64,000 nt of DNA. Source: Pseudomonas sp. PDM16 (GTDB taxonomy: Bacteria; Pseudomonadota; Gammaproteobacteria; Pseudomonadales; Pseudomonadaceae). Of this stretch, positions 27,633 to 35,254 are shown piece by piece (the first letter of the stretch is position 1; each line of letters opens with the position of its first letter). The notes beneath the pieces were generated by a model. That model searched no databases. It saw nothing but the letters and a program-made list of their open reading frames with translations, and was not told where the DNA came from. The stretch is from contig NZ_JACVAM010000003.1 of assembly GCF_014851865.1 (NCBI RefSeq), positions 310,001-374,000 of the forward strand, given 5' to 3'. The position numbers were made by a program, and so were the translations under genes.

Positions 27633-28451
27633 TCATGCCGAAGAGCTGTCGGCATGCGGTGTGGAGGGCCAGTAGTGGCTATCTGAAACTGAGCGCGCAC
27701 CGAAGATGGCCTGCCCGACACGTACCACCGTGGCGCCTTCCTCGATGGCAATCTCGAAATCGCCGGACATACCCATCGAGAGTCCATCCAGGCACACCCC
27801 TGCTGGAGCGATCTCTCGCAGTCGATCCCGCAGAACTCTCAGCCGGATGAAACACTGACGAACCCGCTCGGCCTCGCTCGAGAACACGGCCAGCGTCATC
27901 AGGCCGCGTACACGCAGCGCCGTGTAGGCAGGCAGCGTCTGAAGAAAGACCTGTGCCTCCTCCGGCCGCAGTCCGTATTTACTGGCCTCGTTCGAAGTAT
28001 TGATTTGCACGAAGACGTCCAGTGATCGGCCTTCGAGCTGCAAGCGACGGTCAAGCTCCTTCGCCAGTCGCAAGCTGTCCAGGGCCTGGAACTCAGTAGC
28101 AAAACTGGCCACCAACCTGGCTTTGTTGGTCTGGAGATGGCCGATCACTGACCAGTTCAAATCCTTCTTGTCAGCCATCGCCAGACACTTGCCATGAGCC
28201 TCCTGGACCTTGTTTTCACCGAACTGCCGGCAGCCCGCCGCATAAGCGAGACGAAGGGACGATTCATCGAAGGTCTTGCTGACGGGCAGCAAGCGAACCG
28301 TCGCAGGATCGCGCCCCGATCGCTGGCACGCCGCATCGATGCGAGCCCGGACACTGGCAAGGTTCTCTCTGAAATCCTCGGTCGTTTCGGCGCGCAGATA
28401 GCGGCCGTTTCGTTGATGGCTGGTTGCGGTTTCTTGGGCGGAGGACGTCAT
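27633..28451 (-). CDS. YggS/PLPBP-family PLP homeostasis protein
   Basis: A 272-aa member of the PLP-binding-protein family, with the alanine-racemase-like barrel and the PLP-binding Lys in RLLPVSKTF. Other marks are FGENKVQEA, WSVIGHLQTNKA, VQINTSNEASKYGL and GLSMGMSGDFEIAI, followed by GATVVRVGQAIFG. It is about 40 residues longer than usual, with extra N- and C-terminal tails. The start overlaps the transporter stop by four bases (ATGA). This family manages PLP delivery and has no known reaction; being beside a PLP-dependent aminotransferase and a PLP-containing MocR regulator makes a shared PLP theme. Confidence 0.88.
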   Translation of the reverse strand: MTSSAQETATSHQRNGRYLRAETTEDFRENLASVRARIDAACQRSGRDPATVRLLPVSKTFDESSLRLAYAAGCRQFGENKVQEAHGKCLAMADKKDLNWSVIGHLQTNKARLVASFATEFQALDSLRLAKELDRRLQLEGRSLDVFVQINTSNEASKYGLRPEEAQVFLQTLPAYTALRVRGLMTLAVFSSEAERVRQCFIRLRVLRDRLREIAPAGVCLDGLSMGMSGDFEIAIEEGATVVRVGQAIFGARSVSDSHYWPSTPHADSSSA

Positions 28452-29698
28452 TTGGCGGCGCCCTTCTCGATTGCCGACTCCGAGCCGGGCCCCGGCCTCC
28501 GCCCGATAAGCGAGCTTCGCTGGACGTTGAGCACTGCATACGCCCCCAGCCCGATCAGGAGCCCCCAGAATGCTCCACCGATGCCAAGCATCGTGATGTT
28601 GGCGGCTGCGGCGAGGAAGGTGATCAGTGATGCCTCTCGCGTCTTGATATCCGCCATAGCCCCAGCGAGGCTACCGCCGATGGTTCCCAGCAATGCCAAG
28701 CCTGCGAGCGTGGAGATGAACGTCGCCGGGAAGGCCATGAAGACGGCCGCCAAGGTGACTCCGAATATGCCGACGAGAATGTAGAAACTGCCCGCCGCAA
28801 TTCCGGCGATCCAGCGCCTGGACGGATTCTCGTGCGCCTCCCGCCCGGTGCAGATCGCCGCGGTGATCGCCGCAATGTTGAACGCGTGCGAACCGAAGGG
28901 AGCCATCAGCAGCGAGCCGAGCCCGGTAACCGTCACGATGGGGTTTGCGCTGGTCCTGAAACCATCGTTGCGCAGCACCAGCATGCCCGGCATGTATTGC
29001 CCGGTCAGCGTAATGAGAAACAGCGGAAGCGCCACACTCAACAGCGCGTTGAACGAAAAGGCCGGCACGGTGAGAACTGGCGCGGCGAACTCGAGCGACA
29101 GCTCCGACAGATCGACACGCCCCTGAAGCAGCAGGAACGCCATCCCCAGAACAAGAATGCCCACGACGGCATAACGCGCGGTGAAGCGTTTGAGCAGGAT
29201 GTAGGTGACGATCAGCAGCCCCGCCAGCAGCGGGTCAACACTCAGGCCGCCGAAGGCACCGATGCCGAACTGCAGCAGGATGCCGGCCAGCAGCCCGGCC
29301 GCCACCCCAGGCGGAATCAGGCGGATCACACGCTCGAAGTAGCCAGACAGCCCCAGCACCACGAACGCTGCGGCCGAAATCATGTATGCGCCGACAGCTT
29401 CAGCGTACGGCGTAGTTGCAAGCGCGGTGACCAGGAACGCAGCCGCTGGCGTTGACCATGCCGTGATGACTGGCTCGCGGGTAGCCCAGCTGAGGATCAG
29501 CCCCGTCACGCCTACGCCAATCGAGACCGACCACACCCACGATGCCGTCAGCTCGGGGCTGAGACCCGCGACCGCAGCTGCCTGGAATACCAGGATGAAG
29601 GTACCGCCATAGTTCACGATGACTGAAATCAAGCCGGCTACGAGCGGATGAGTGAGGTCGCTCAGGCGAAACTGAGCGTTGGAGCGTGTAGTAGGCAT
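28448..29698 (-). CDS. benE: BenE-family proton-coupled transporter
   Basis: A 416-aa inner-membrane protein with about 12 hydrophobic segments. The pattern is that of BenE benzoate:H+ symporters (AWSTPAAAFLVTALA near residue 80; FGSHAFNIAAITAAICTGREAHENP; GIFGVTLAAVFMAFP). It is the first gene of the operon with the PLPBP and aminotransferase genes. No benzoate-degrading genes are in the window, so an aromatic or amino-substituted carboxylate may be the true substrate. Its start faces the MocR gene across a 258-bp divergent spacer. Confidence 0.85.
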   Translation of the reverse strand: MPTTRSNAQFRLSDLTHPLVAGLISVIVNYGGTFILVFQAAAVAGLSPELTASWVWSVSIGVGVTGLILSWATREPVITAWSTPAAAFLVTALATTPYAEAVGAYMISAAAFVVLGLSGYFERVIRLIPPGVAAGLLAGILLQFGIGAFGGLSVDPLLAGLLIVTYILLKRFTARYAVVGILVLGMAFLLLQGRVDLSELSLEFAAPVLTVPAFSFNALLSVALPLFLITLTGQYMPGMLVLRNDGFRTSANPIVTVTGLGSLLMAPFGSHAFNIAAITAAICTGREAHENPSRRWIAGIAAGSFYILVGIFGVTLAAVFMAFPATFISTLAGLALLGTIGGSLAGAMADIKTREASLITFLAAAANITMLGIGGAFWGLLIGLGAYAVLNVQRSSLIGRRPGPGSESAIEKGAAK

Positions 29699-29956
29699 GG
29701 CTTTTCATAACTCCTGAACGGCCGCTCCATGAGCGCTGCCGGTGAGGTATTTTTTAGCGCCATAATGGTGTGTTGTGCCCAGCCAATTCCTTGATCCATA
29801 CCCATCCATTTTCAGGCAGACTTCATGGGTTTCTTCTGCTTTCAGGGCGACCTAGCCGCCCTTTCCTCGCCTCGCTCACGACGATTGTTGGAAGGCCTGA
29901 AGCGCCCATAGAATGGCGTGGATAACCACAGCTTTTCTCAAAGGTGAGCAGACCAA
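29699..29956. promoter_or_regulatory. Divergent promoter region benE / mocR-type regulator
   Basis: A 258-bp spacer between two divergent transcription units. MocR regulators typically bind here. It contains an AT-rich stretch (GGTATTTTTTAGCG, about 29747-29760) that could hold the benE promoter. No clear repeat pair could be fixed by eye, and no coding sequence was seen. Confidence 0.45.
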
Positions 29957-31456
29957 TTGTTCAAACATGCCCAGCTTGAGTCGGTAAAAGCCTGGATAGG
30001 AGATCCTGCTCGCAAGGCCCTTCCACTGCATGCACGCATCCAGAGGGCCATCCGACAGCTGATTCTCGACGGAGCGCTGGAAGTGGGTAAGCCATTGCCC
30101 GCTTCGCGAACACTGGCGCAGTCGCTCGCGGTTTCCCGCGATACGGTGGAAGCCGCCTACAGCCAGTTGCATGCAGAAGGCTTCATCGAGCGGCGGGTAG
30201 GCAGCGGCAGCTTCGTGTCGAAGAAGGCGCAGGTCTCGCCAAGACGCCGCACAAGGCAGCGCCAGGAAGTGCAGCATCTACGCCTCAGCCAACGCGGTGC
30301 GGCGATCTACCAGAGCGGCGGTGTGCGCGAAACCCTGGTTCCACGTCCCTTCGCCCCAGGCGTGCCGGAGACGCGCAGCTTTCCCTTGCAGACCTGGGAG
30401 CGCCTGGAGCGCCAGGTGCTGAAGGAGCACGGGACCCTCGCCTTGATGCACAGCCACCCGCAAGGGGTAGAGGAACTGCGGCGCGCCATATCGGACTACG
30501 TCAATCTCGAGCGCGGCGCTTGCGCGACACCCGAGCGAGTTCTGGTGCTGACCAGCTCGCAGCAGGCTATGGCGCTGTGCGCCACCGTACTGCTCGACAC
30601 CGGTGATCGCATCTTCATCGAAGACCCTGTCTATCACGGAGCACGCAAAGCATTCGATGCAGCAGGGCTGGAGTGCATCCCCATCCCGCTGGACGCCCAG
30701 GGCATACGGCTTGAGTCACTGCATGAAGAGTCAAAGCCCGCCAAGGCGATATTTCTGACGCCGTCTCACCAGTTCCCGACGGGGGCGACCCTGGCGCTCG
30801 ATAGACGGCTCGCCGTAATCGAATGGGCGCACCAGCAACAGACCTGGATCATCGAAGACGACTACGACAGCGAATTCCACTATGCAGGGAAGCCGACGGC
30901 CTGCGTGCAGGGTCTCGATTCGCACGACCGCACGATCTACATCGGCACGTTCACCAAATCCATGTTTCCCGGCCTGCGGATCGGCTACATGGTACTGCCA
31001 CCGCAGCTCGTGGCCCCTATGACGGTGGCCCGTACCCTCCAGGATGGCCACAGCGCATCCATCGCACAGCTGACCCTGGCGCGCTTCATCGTGGGCGGGC
31101 ACTTCGGAGCGCATGTGCGGGCAATGCGTACGGTCTATGCCGAACGGCGGGACGCACTCGAACGGCTCGCGCGCCAGTACCTGTCCGATTTCGTCGAGCC
31201 GGTGGTGCCCAGCGGCGGGATGCAGATGCCCTGTCTCCTCATCCAGAACCTCTCCGAGCAGGAGGTCATAGATGGCGCTCGCCGGGCCGGCATCGATCTG
31301 CTGGGGCTGACGGCGCTGCATGTGTCAAGCGAGCACAAGGCGGGCTTTCTCATGGGATTTGCCGCCTACGCGCCAAAAGAACTGGAGGTTGCCGTGAAGA
31401 AGCTCGCCGGTGTGCTGCGCGCGCTCGAGCGTAAAGAGCCTCTGCCAGTACGGTGA
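29957..31456 (+). CDS. MocR/PdxR-type GntR regulator with aminotransferase domain
   Basis: A 499-aa transcription factor. A GntR winged helix occupies residues about 20-90 (AIRQLILDGALEVGKPLPAS, RTLAQSLAVSRDTVEAAYSQ). A fold-type-I aminotransferase-like domain follows, with EDDYDSEFHY and the PLP-binding Lys in GTFTKSMFPGLRIGYMV. PLP or its adducts usually act as the effector. The start appears to be TTG, preceded by AAGGTGAG at eight-base spacing; no ATG fits. It is divergent from the benE operon and probably activates it. It is convergent with the SDR gene. Confidence 0.9.
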   Translation: MFKHAQLESVKAWIGDPARKALPLHARIQRAIRQLILDGALEVGKPLPASRTLAQSLAVSRDTVEAAYSQLHAEGFIERRVGSGSFVSKKAQVSPRRRTRQRQEVQHLRLSQRGAAIYQSGGVRETLVPRPFAPGVPETRSFPLQTWERLERQVLKEHGTLALMHSHPQGVEELRRAISDYVNLERGACATPERVLVLTSSQQAMALCATVLLDTGDRIFIEDPVYHGARKAFDAAGLECIPIPLDAQGIRLESLHEESKPAKAIFLTPSHQFPTGATLALDRRLAVIEWAHQQQTWIIEDDYDSEFHYAGKPTACVQGLDSHDRTIYIGTFTKSMFPGLRIGYMVLPPQLVAPMTVARTLQDGHSASIAQLTLARFIVGGHFGAHVRAMRTVYAERRDALERLARQYLSDFVEPVVPSGGMQMPCLLIQNLSEQEVIDGARRAGIDLLGLTALHVSSEHKAGFLMGFAAYAPKELEVAVKKLAGVLRALERKEPLPVR

Positions 31457-31524
31457 CGGGAAAGCGTTCGAGCAACTTTCATCTACCGGTAGCAAGCGGC
31501 CAGTCGACTACCGGCGCCCGACAC

Positions 31525-32241
31525 TCAGAAGCGCTCGTCGCCAATTGCCGGGAGAGTCAGCTCGCGAACAAACGCCGCGCCGGATAACCGCAAAAGCGCC
31601 TCGACCATGATGACCACGTCGTGCATCGGTATCAGCTGTCCCTCCCCTCGCGCCGCAGCCTCCGCCAGCGGAGTTGATAGTGGATCATCGGTATTCAGGT
31701 ATCCCAGATGCAGCACCGTCACCGCCAGGCGCCTGTCTCTGAAGCCTTCACGCAGAGCATCGGCCATACCATTGATGGCGAATTTGGAGGCACCGAATGC
31801 CACTTCCGGTCGCCCACTCTGGCGAAGGCCCGAGGTGGACCCCGTCAGGATCAGCTGCGGCCTGTCTGAACCGAGCAGTTTAGGAAGCAGGCGCTTGAGC
31901 AGAAGCAGCGTCGAGGTGATGTTCACCTCCACCAGCCTGGTGACGGAATCGTCGTTGTCACTCAAGAATGAATAGTGCTCGCTGAACGCCTGCTCCTCCC
32001 AGACACCGACGTTGCAGATCAGCACATCAAGCTCGGCAGGCGAATGGTTGTCGATGCGTGCCACGGCGGCCGCAGGCCCGGCAAGATCAGCCTCGATCCA
32101 TTCGAGACGGACATCGTGGGTGACATGCAGATGCTCCGGTCGGCGCCTCGACACACCTATAACCGTATCCCCAGGCTTCCCTAGCCCCTCGACCAGAGCT
32201 CGCCCCAGTCCCTTGCTCGCCCCTACGACCATCATCTTCAT
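31525..32241 (-). CDS. Atypical short-chain dehydrogenase (catalytic Tyr replaced)
   Basis: A 238-aa Rossmann-fold SDR protein. The nucleotide-binding glycine motif is GASKGLG at residues 8-14, and NVGVWEE corresponds to the NNAG region. The active-site Ser is present in LTGSTSG, and the Lys in GASK, but the position of the catalytic Tyr reads Phe (VAFGASKFA). The protein may therefore be a non-classical oxidoreductase, a binding protein or inactive. ATG 32241 has GAGGGGTAAACG upstream. It lies between the MocR gene and a DUF2165-like gene without clear functional link. Confidence 0.8.
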   Translation of the reverse strand: MKMMVVGASKGLGRALVEGLGKPGDTVIGVSRRRPEHLHVTHDVRLEWIEADLAGPAAAVARIDNHSPAELDVLICNVGVWEEQAFSEHYSFLSDNDDSVTRLVEVNITSTLLLLKRLLPKLLGSDRPQLILTGSTSGLRQSGRPEVAFGASKFAINGMADALREGFRDRRLAVTVLHLGYLNTDDPLSTPLAEAAARGEGQLIPMHDVVIMVEALLRLSGAAFVRELTLPAIGDERF

Positions 32242-32288
32242 CGTTTACCCCTCTATCCCGTTGGTTGCCCACCGGCCACTCCATTCCG

Positions 32289-32774
32289 CTAGAACCACCT
32301 GGCGTTGAGCACGACGAAGTTCAGCAGCACCCAGATGACCAGCACCAGGTGGGTTACCTGCAGCCCTTCCTGACGAATCCAGTAACCGAACCAGAGCCCG
32401 CCCAGCAACATGGAGAACAGGAATCCGAGGGCCATGCTCAGGGCCAGGTTCAACCAGGGCCTGGCCATCTCATGGCCTGCGCCGAGCAGCAGTTCGTAGC
32501 AGCCGGTCCAGGCCGCAAGAACCGCCGCTCCCTGCATCAGCACGATGATCAGCAGCGCCAGGCGGTGCGCAACGGGAGACGCCAGCCCACGACTCAGCAA
32601 GGGAGTGCTGATCGCAGGATGCTGAGCCAGAGGAGCCATCGACATGGTCACACCAACGGCCCCAACCGAACTGGCGAAGGCATGCAGGTTGTTGACCAGG
32701 GCGATGCTCAGCCACAGGCTGAATCCGAGGAAGCAGGTTGCCTGGAAGATCGTCAGTGAAGTCTGGATGTCCAT
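32289..32774 (-). CDS. DUF2165-like integral membrane protein
   Basis: A 161-aa membrane protein with about four helices (residues 5-30, 72-92, 112-132 and 145-160). The block LSIALVNNLHAF and the closing WIRQEGLQVTHLVLVIWVLL match the pattern of DUF2165 proteins, whose function is unknown. ATG 32774 has AAGGACGAGGA upstream; an in-frame start at 32810 lacks this. It sits 47 bp upstream of the SDR gene in the same direction, so the two may be co-transcribed. Confidence 0.72.
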   Translation of the reverse strand: MDIQTSLTIFQATCFLGFSLWLSIALVNNLHAFASSVGAVGVTMSMAPLAQHPAISTPLLSRGLASPVAHRLALLIIVLMQGAAVLAAWTGCYELLLGAGHEMARPWLNLALSMALGFLFSMLLGGLWFGYWIRQEGLQVTHLVLVIWVLLNFVVLNARWF

Positions 32775-32953
32775 TCCTCGTCCTTGTGTATTCGCTCGGG
32801 AAAACGCCAACCGATTCGCGCGGACGTCATCGACAGCCCCTCAAGCAAGAGCAAGAAGCTGGCGCGCCGGGAGACGCAACCGGGTGGGCCGCCGGCACTG
32901 TAAAACCTCAACCTAACCTGAGGTCAACCATTGCCCGGCAACACAAGAATGAA

Positions 32954-32976
32954 GAAGCCAGGCACTGCCTGGCTTC
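32954..32976 (-). terminator. Stem-loop downstream of methyltransferase gene
   Basis: GAAGCCAGGCA (32954-32964) and TGCCTGGCTTC (32966-32976) are perfect inverted repeats. On the minus strand the stem is followed by a T-rich tract (TTCATTCTTGTG). It lies 61 bp beyond the stop of the methyltransferase gene. A probable intrinsic terminator for that gene. Confidence 0.7.
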
Positions 32977-33037
32977 GTTCTGCAGAAGTGCTTACCGGAA
33001 GGAGCGGACGGCAGCCTCCGGCGAGAAGTGGACAGCA

Positions 33038-33787
33038 CTACACCTGGTGCCTCACACAGACGAACAGTGCATTGCCGGAGGTCCCTCCCCACGGAGTGAT
33101 CTTCTCGTAGTCATGCTCGAACACCTGCACCTCGAAATACGGCTCCAGCAGTATCTGCAGCTCGGCGAAGCTCAGAGCGACCATGGGATGTTCGTCGTGC
33201 CAGGCCTGAGTCAGCTCGCCGGTGGTCTTCTCAATGCTCAGGCGCAACGCCTGCTGATCACCGTCGCCCGAGTAGTACCAGCCGGAACCGAAAGCGAAGT
33301 GGCTGCCCTCATGCGCCACGGTGTGGCGCACGAACGAGCGGTTATCGATCTTGTCCTTGTCCACGGCGTTGAAGCAAAACACGCCGCCTTCCGCGAGCGC
33401 CGCGTGCACGCAGGCCAGACACTCACGCAGCTTGGTCAGCCCGGCGTTGTAGTGGATCGAGTAGAGGAAACAGGTGATCAGATCCAGCGGCTGCTCGGCG
33501 TTGAAGTCGGCCATGTCCTGCCGGCTGAACTGCGCCTCTGGGCAGCGCTTCTGGGCGATATCCAGCATCGGCTGGTTGATGTCCAGACCGGCGCTGCGGT
33601 AGCCGAAGTCGAGGAAGTGGCGCACGTGGGGGCCGGTGCCGCAGGCGAGGTCCAGGTGGTTTCGCCCCGACGTGCCGAACAACTGGTGCAGTCGCCGTAC
33701 GCTGTGGCTCTGCGCCTGGTAGTCGATGTCGGCGCACATCAGGTCGTAGTAGGCGGACAGGTCGGTGTACAGCGCGTTGGTGGACAT
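33038..33787 (-). CDS. Class I SAM-dependent methyltransferase
   Basis: A 249-aa methyltransferase. Motif I reads LDLACGTGPHVRHFLDFGY at residues about 40-58, followed by the acidic SAM-ribose position in GLDINQPML. DLITCFLYSIHYN is motif IV-like. It is similar to small-molecule methyltransferases with a SAM-binding Rossmann fold. ATG 33787 gives the natural N-terminus (STNALYTDLSAYYDLM); its ribosome site is weak. It lies about 110 bp downstream of the LLM monooxygenase gene with a terminator in between, so it is probably expressed on its own. Substrate unknown. Confidence 0.83.
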   Translation of the reverse strand: MSTNALYTDLSAYYDLMCADIDYQAQSHSVRRLHQLFGTSGRNHLDLACGTGPHVRHFLDFGYRSAGLDINQPMLDIAQKRCPEAQFSRQDMADFNAEQPLDLITCFLYSIHYNAGLTKLRECLACVHAALAEGGVFCFNAVDKDKIDNRSFVRHTVAHEGSHFAFGSGWYYSGDGDQQALRLSIEKTTGELTQAWHDEHPMVALSFAELQILLEPYFEVQVFEHDYEKITPWGGTSGNALFVCVRHQV

Positions 33788-33861
33788 AGGTGGCCAGCAG
33801 GTTGGGCAGGGATTTCGGCGCGGCATGGTACCTCAAGCCGCTCCGCCCTCCTCCACAAACA

Positions 33862-33891
33862 GACAACCCGCAGTGGTCGCTGCGGATTGTC
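33862..33891 (-). terminator. Terminator of the LLM monooxygenase operon
   Basis: GACAACCCGCAG (33862-33873) pairs with CTGCGGATTGTC (33880-33891) over 12 positions with one wobble pair. On the minus strand it is followed by TGTTTGTG. It lies just after the monooxygenase stop at 33898 and before the methyltransferase start. Confidence 0.65.
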
Positions 33892-33897
33892 GCTCTG

Positions 33898-35247
33898 CTA
33901 AGCCGACTGCTGGGTCCTGACACCCGCAGCGTAGCGGCTGGCCGGCCGCGCCAGACCCAGGTTGTCGCGCAACGTTCTGCCCTCGTACTCGCGACGGAAC
34001 AGCCCGCGCCGCTGGAGCTCCGGCACTACCAGATCGACGAAGTCGTCGAGGCCCTCGGGCAGGAACGGCGGCATGATGTTGAAGCCGTCTGCAGCGCCCT
34101 GGGTAAACCACTCCTCCAGCACATCCGCCACCTCGAGCGGGGTGCCAATCACCGTGTTGTGCCCGCGGGCGCTGGCCGCGCGCAGGTACAACTGGCGAAT
34201 GGTCAGGTTCTCGCGCCGGGCCAGTTCGATGAACAGCGCCTGGCGGCTCTTCATCGCGTTGCTCTCGGGCAACTCGGGCAGGGGCCCGTCCAGTGGGTAC
34301 TGCGACAGGTCAAAGCCGCCCGCCATACCGGCCAGCAGCCCGATGCCCAGGCGCGGGTCCACCAGATCCTGCAGCTCGGCGAACTTGTCCTCCGCCTCGC
34401 CCCGGGTGCGGCCGAGCACCGGCGAGATGCCGGGCATGATCTTCAGCTGCTCTGTCGTGCGCCCATATTTGCCCAGCCGCCCCTTGAGGTCGGCATAGAA
34501 GGCCTGGGCGCCGGCCAGAGTCTGCTGGGCGGTGAACACCACCTCTGCGGTGCGCGCCGCCAGTTCCTTGCCCGGCTCGGAGGAGCCGGCCTGGATCAGC
34601 ACCGGCTGGCCCTGCGGGCCACGTGGCAGGTTGAGAGGGCCGCGTACCAGCGGGTAGTGTGCACCACGATGGTCAAGCACATGCACCTTGGCCGGGTCGA
34701 AGAACTGGCCGCTGGTCTTGTCACGAACGAAGGCATCATCGTCGAAGCTGTCCCACAGGCCGCTGGCAATATCGATGAACTCCTCGGCCCGCGCGTAGCG
34801 ATCGGCATGCTCGTCGATACGCTCCTGGCCGAAGTTCTGTGCCTCCTGGTCGGTCGCCGATGTCACCAGGTTCCAGCCGACCCGGCCACCGGAGATATGG
34901 TCCAGAGAGGCGAAGCGGCGCGCCAACAGGTAGGGATCGTTGTAGCTGGTCGACACCGTGCTGATCAGCCCCAGATGGCTGGTCACGCTGGCCAGGCCGG
35001 CGAGCAGGATCAGCGGGTCGAGCACGTCGCCGCCGGTGGTCAGGCTGGCCAGTTCGGGCGGGCCGAGCAGAGCCAGGTTGTCGGCCAAGAAAATAGCGTC
35101 GAACTTGCCACGCTCGGCGGTCTGCGCCACTCGTTTGAAATGCTCGAAGTCCACACCACCGCCGGCCCAGGCGCGGGGATGGCGCCAGGCCGCCAAGTGA
35201 TGCCCGCTGGCCATCAGGAACGCACCGAGTTTCAGCTGTCTGCTCAT
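33898..35247 (-). CDS. NtaA/SnaA/DszA-family FMN-dependent monooxygenase
   Basis: A 449-aa class C flavin monooxygenase of the luciferase-like TIM-barrel superfamily, in the NtaA/DszA/SnaA branch that uses reduced FMN from a partner reductase. The N-terminus KLGAFLMASGHHLAAWRHP, then DAIFLADNLALL, GRVGWNLVTSATDQEAQNFG and QAGSSEPGKELAARTAE are characteristic. Members split C-S or C-N bonds of sulfones, sulfonates or aminopolycarboxylates. ATG 35247 has GAGGTGAAC upstream. It starts 8 bp after the stop of a TonB-dependent receptor, so the receptor and enzyme form one operon. The context (sulfur-scavenging genes) favours an organosulfur substrate. Confidence 0.85.
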   Translation of the reverse strand: MSRQLKLGAFLMASGHHLAAWRHPRAWAGGGVDFEHFKRVAQTAERGKFDAIFLADNLALLGPPELASLTTGGDVLDPLILLAGLASVTSHLGLISTVSTSYNDPYLLARRFASLDHISGGRVGWNLVTSATDQEAQNFGQERIDEHADRYARAEEFIDIASGLWDSFDDDAFVRDKTSGQFFDPAKVHVLDHRGAHYPLVRGPLNLPRGPQGQPVLIQAGSSEPGKELAARTAEVVFTAQQTLAGAQAFYADLKGRLGKYGRTTEQLKIMPGISPVLGRTRGEAEDKFAELQDLVDPRLGIGLLAGMAGGFDLSQYPLDGPLPELPESNAMKSRQALFIELARRENLTIRQLYLRAASARGHNTVIGTPLEVADVLEEWFTQGAADGFNIMPPFLPEGLDDFVDLVVPELQRRGLFRREYEGRTLRDNLGLARPASRYAAGVRTQQSA

Positions 35248-35254
35248 GTTCACC

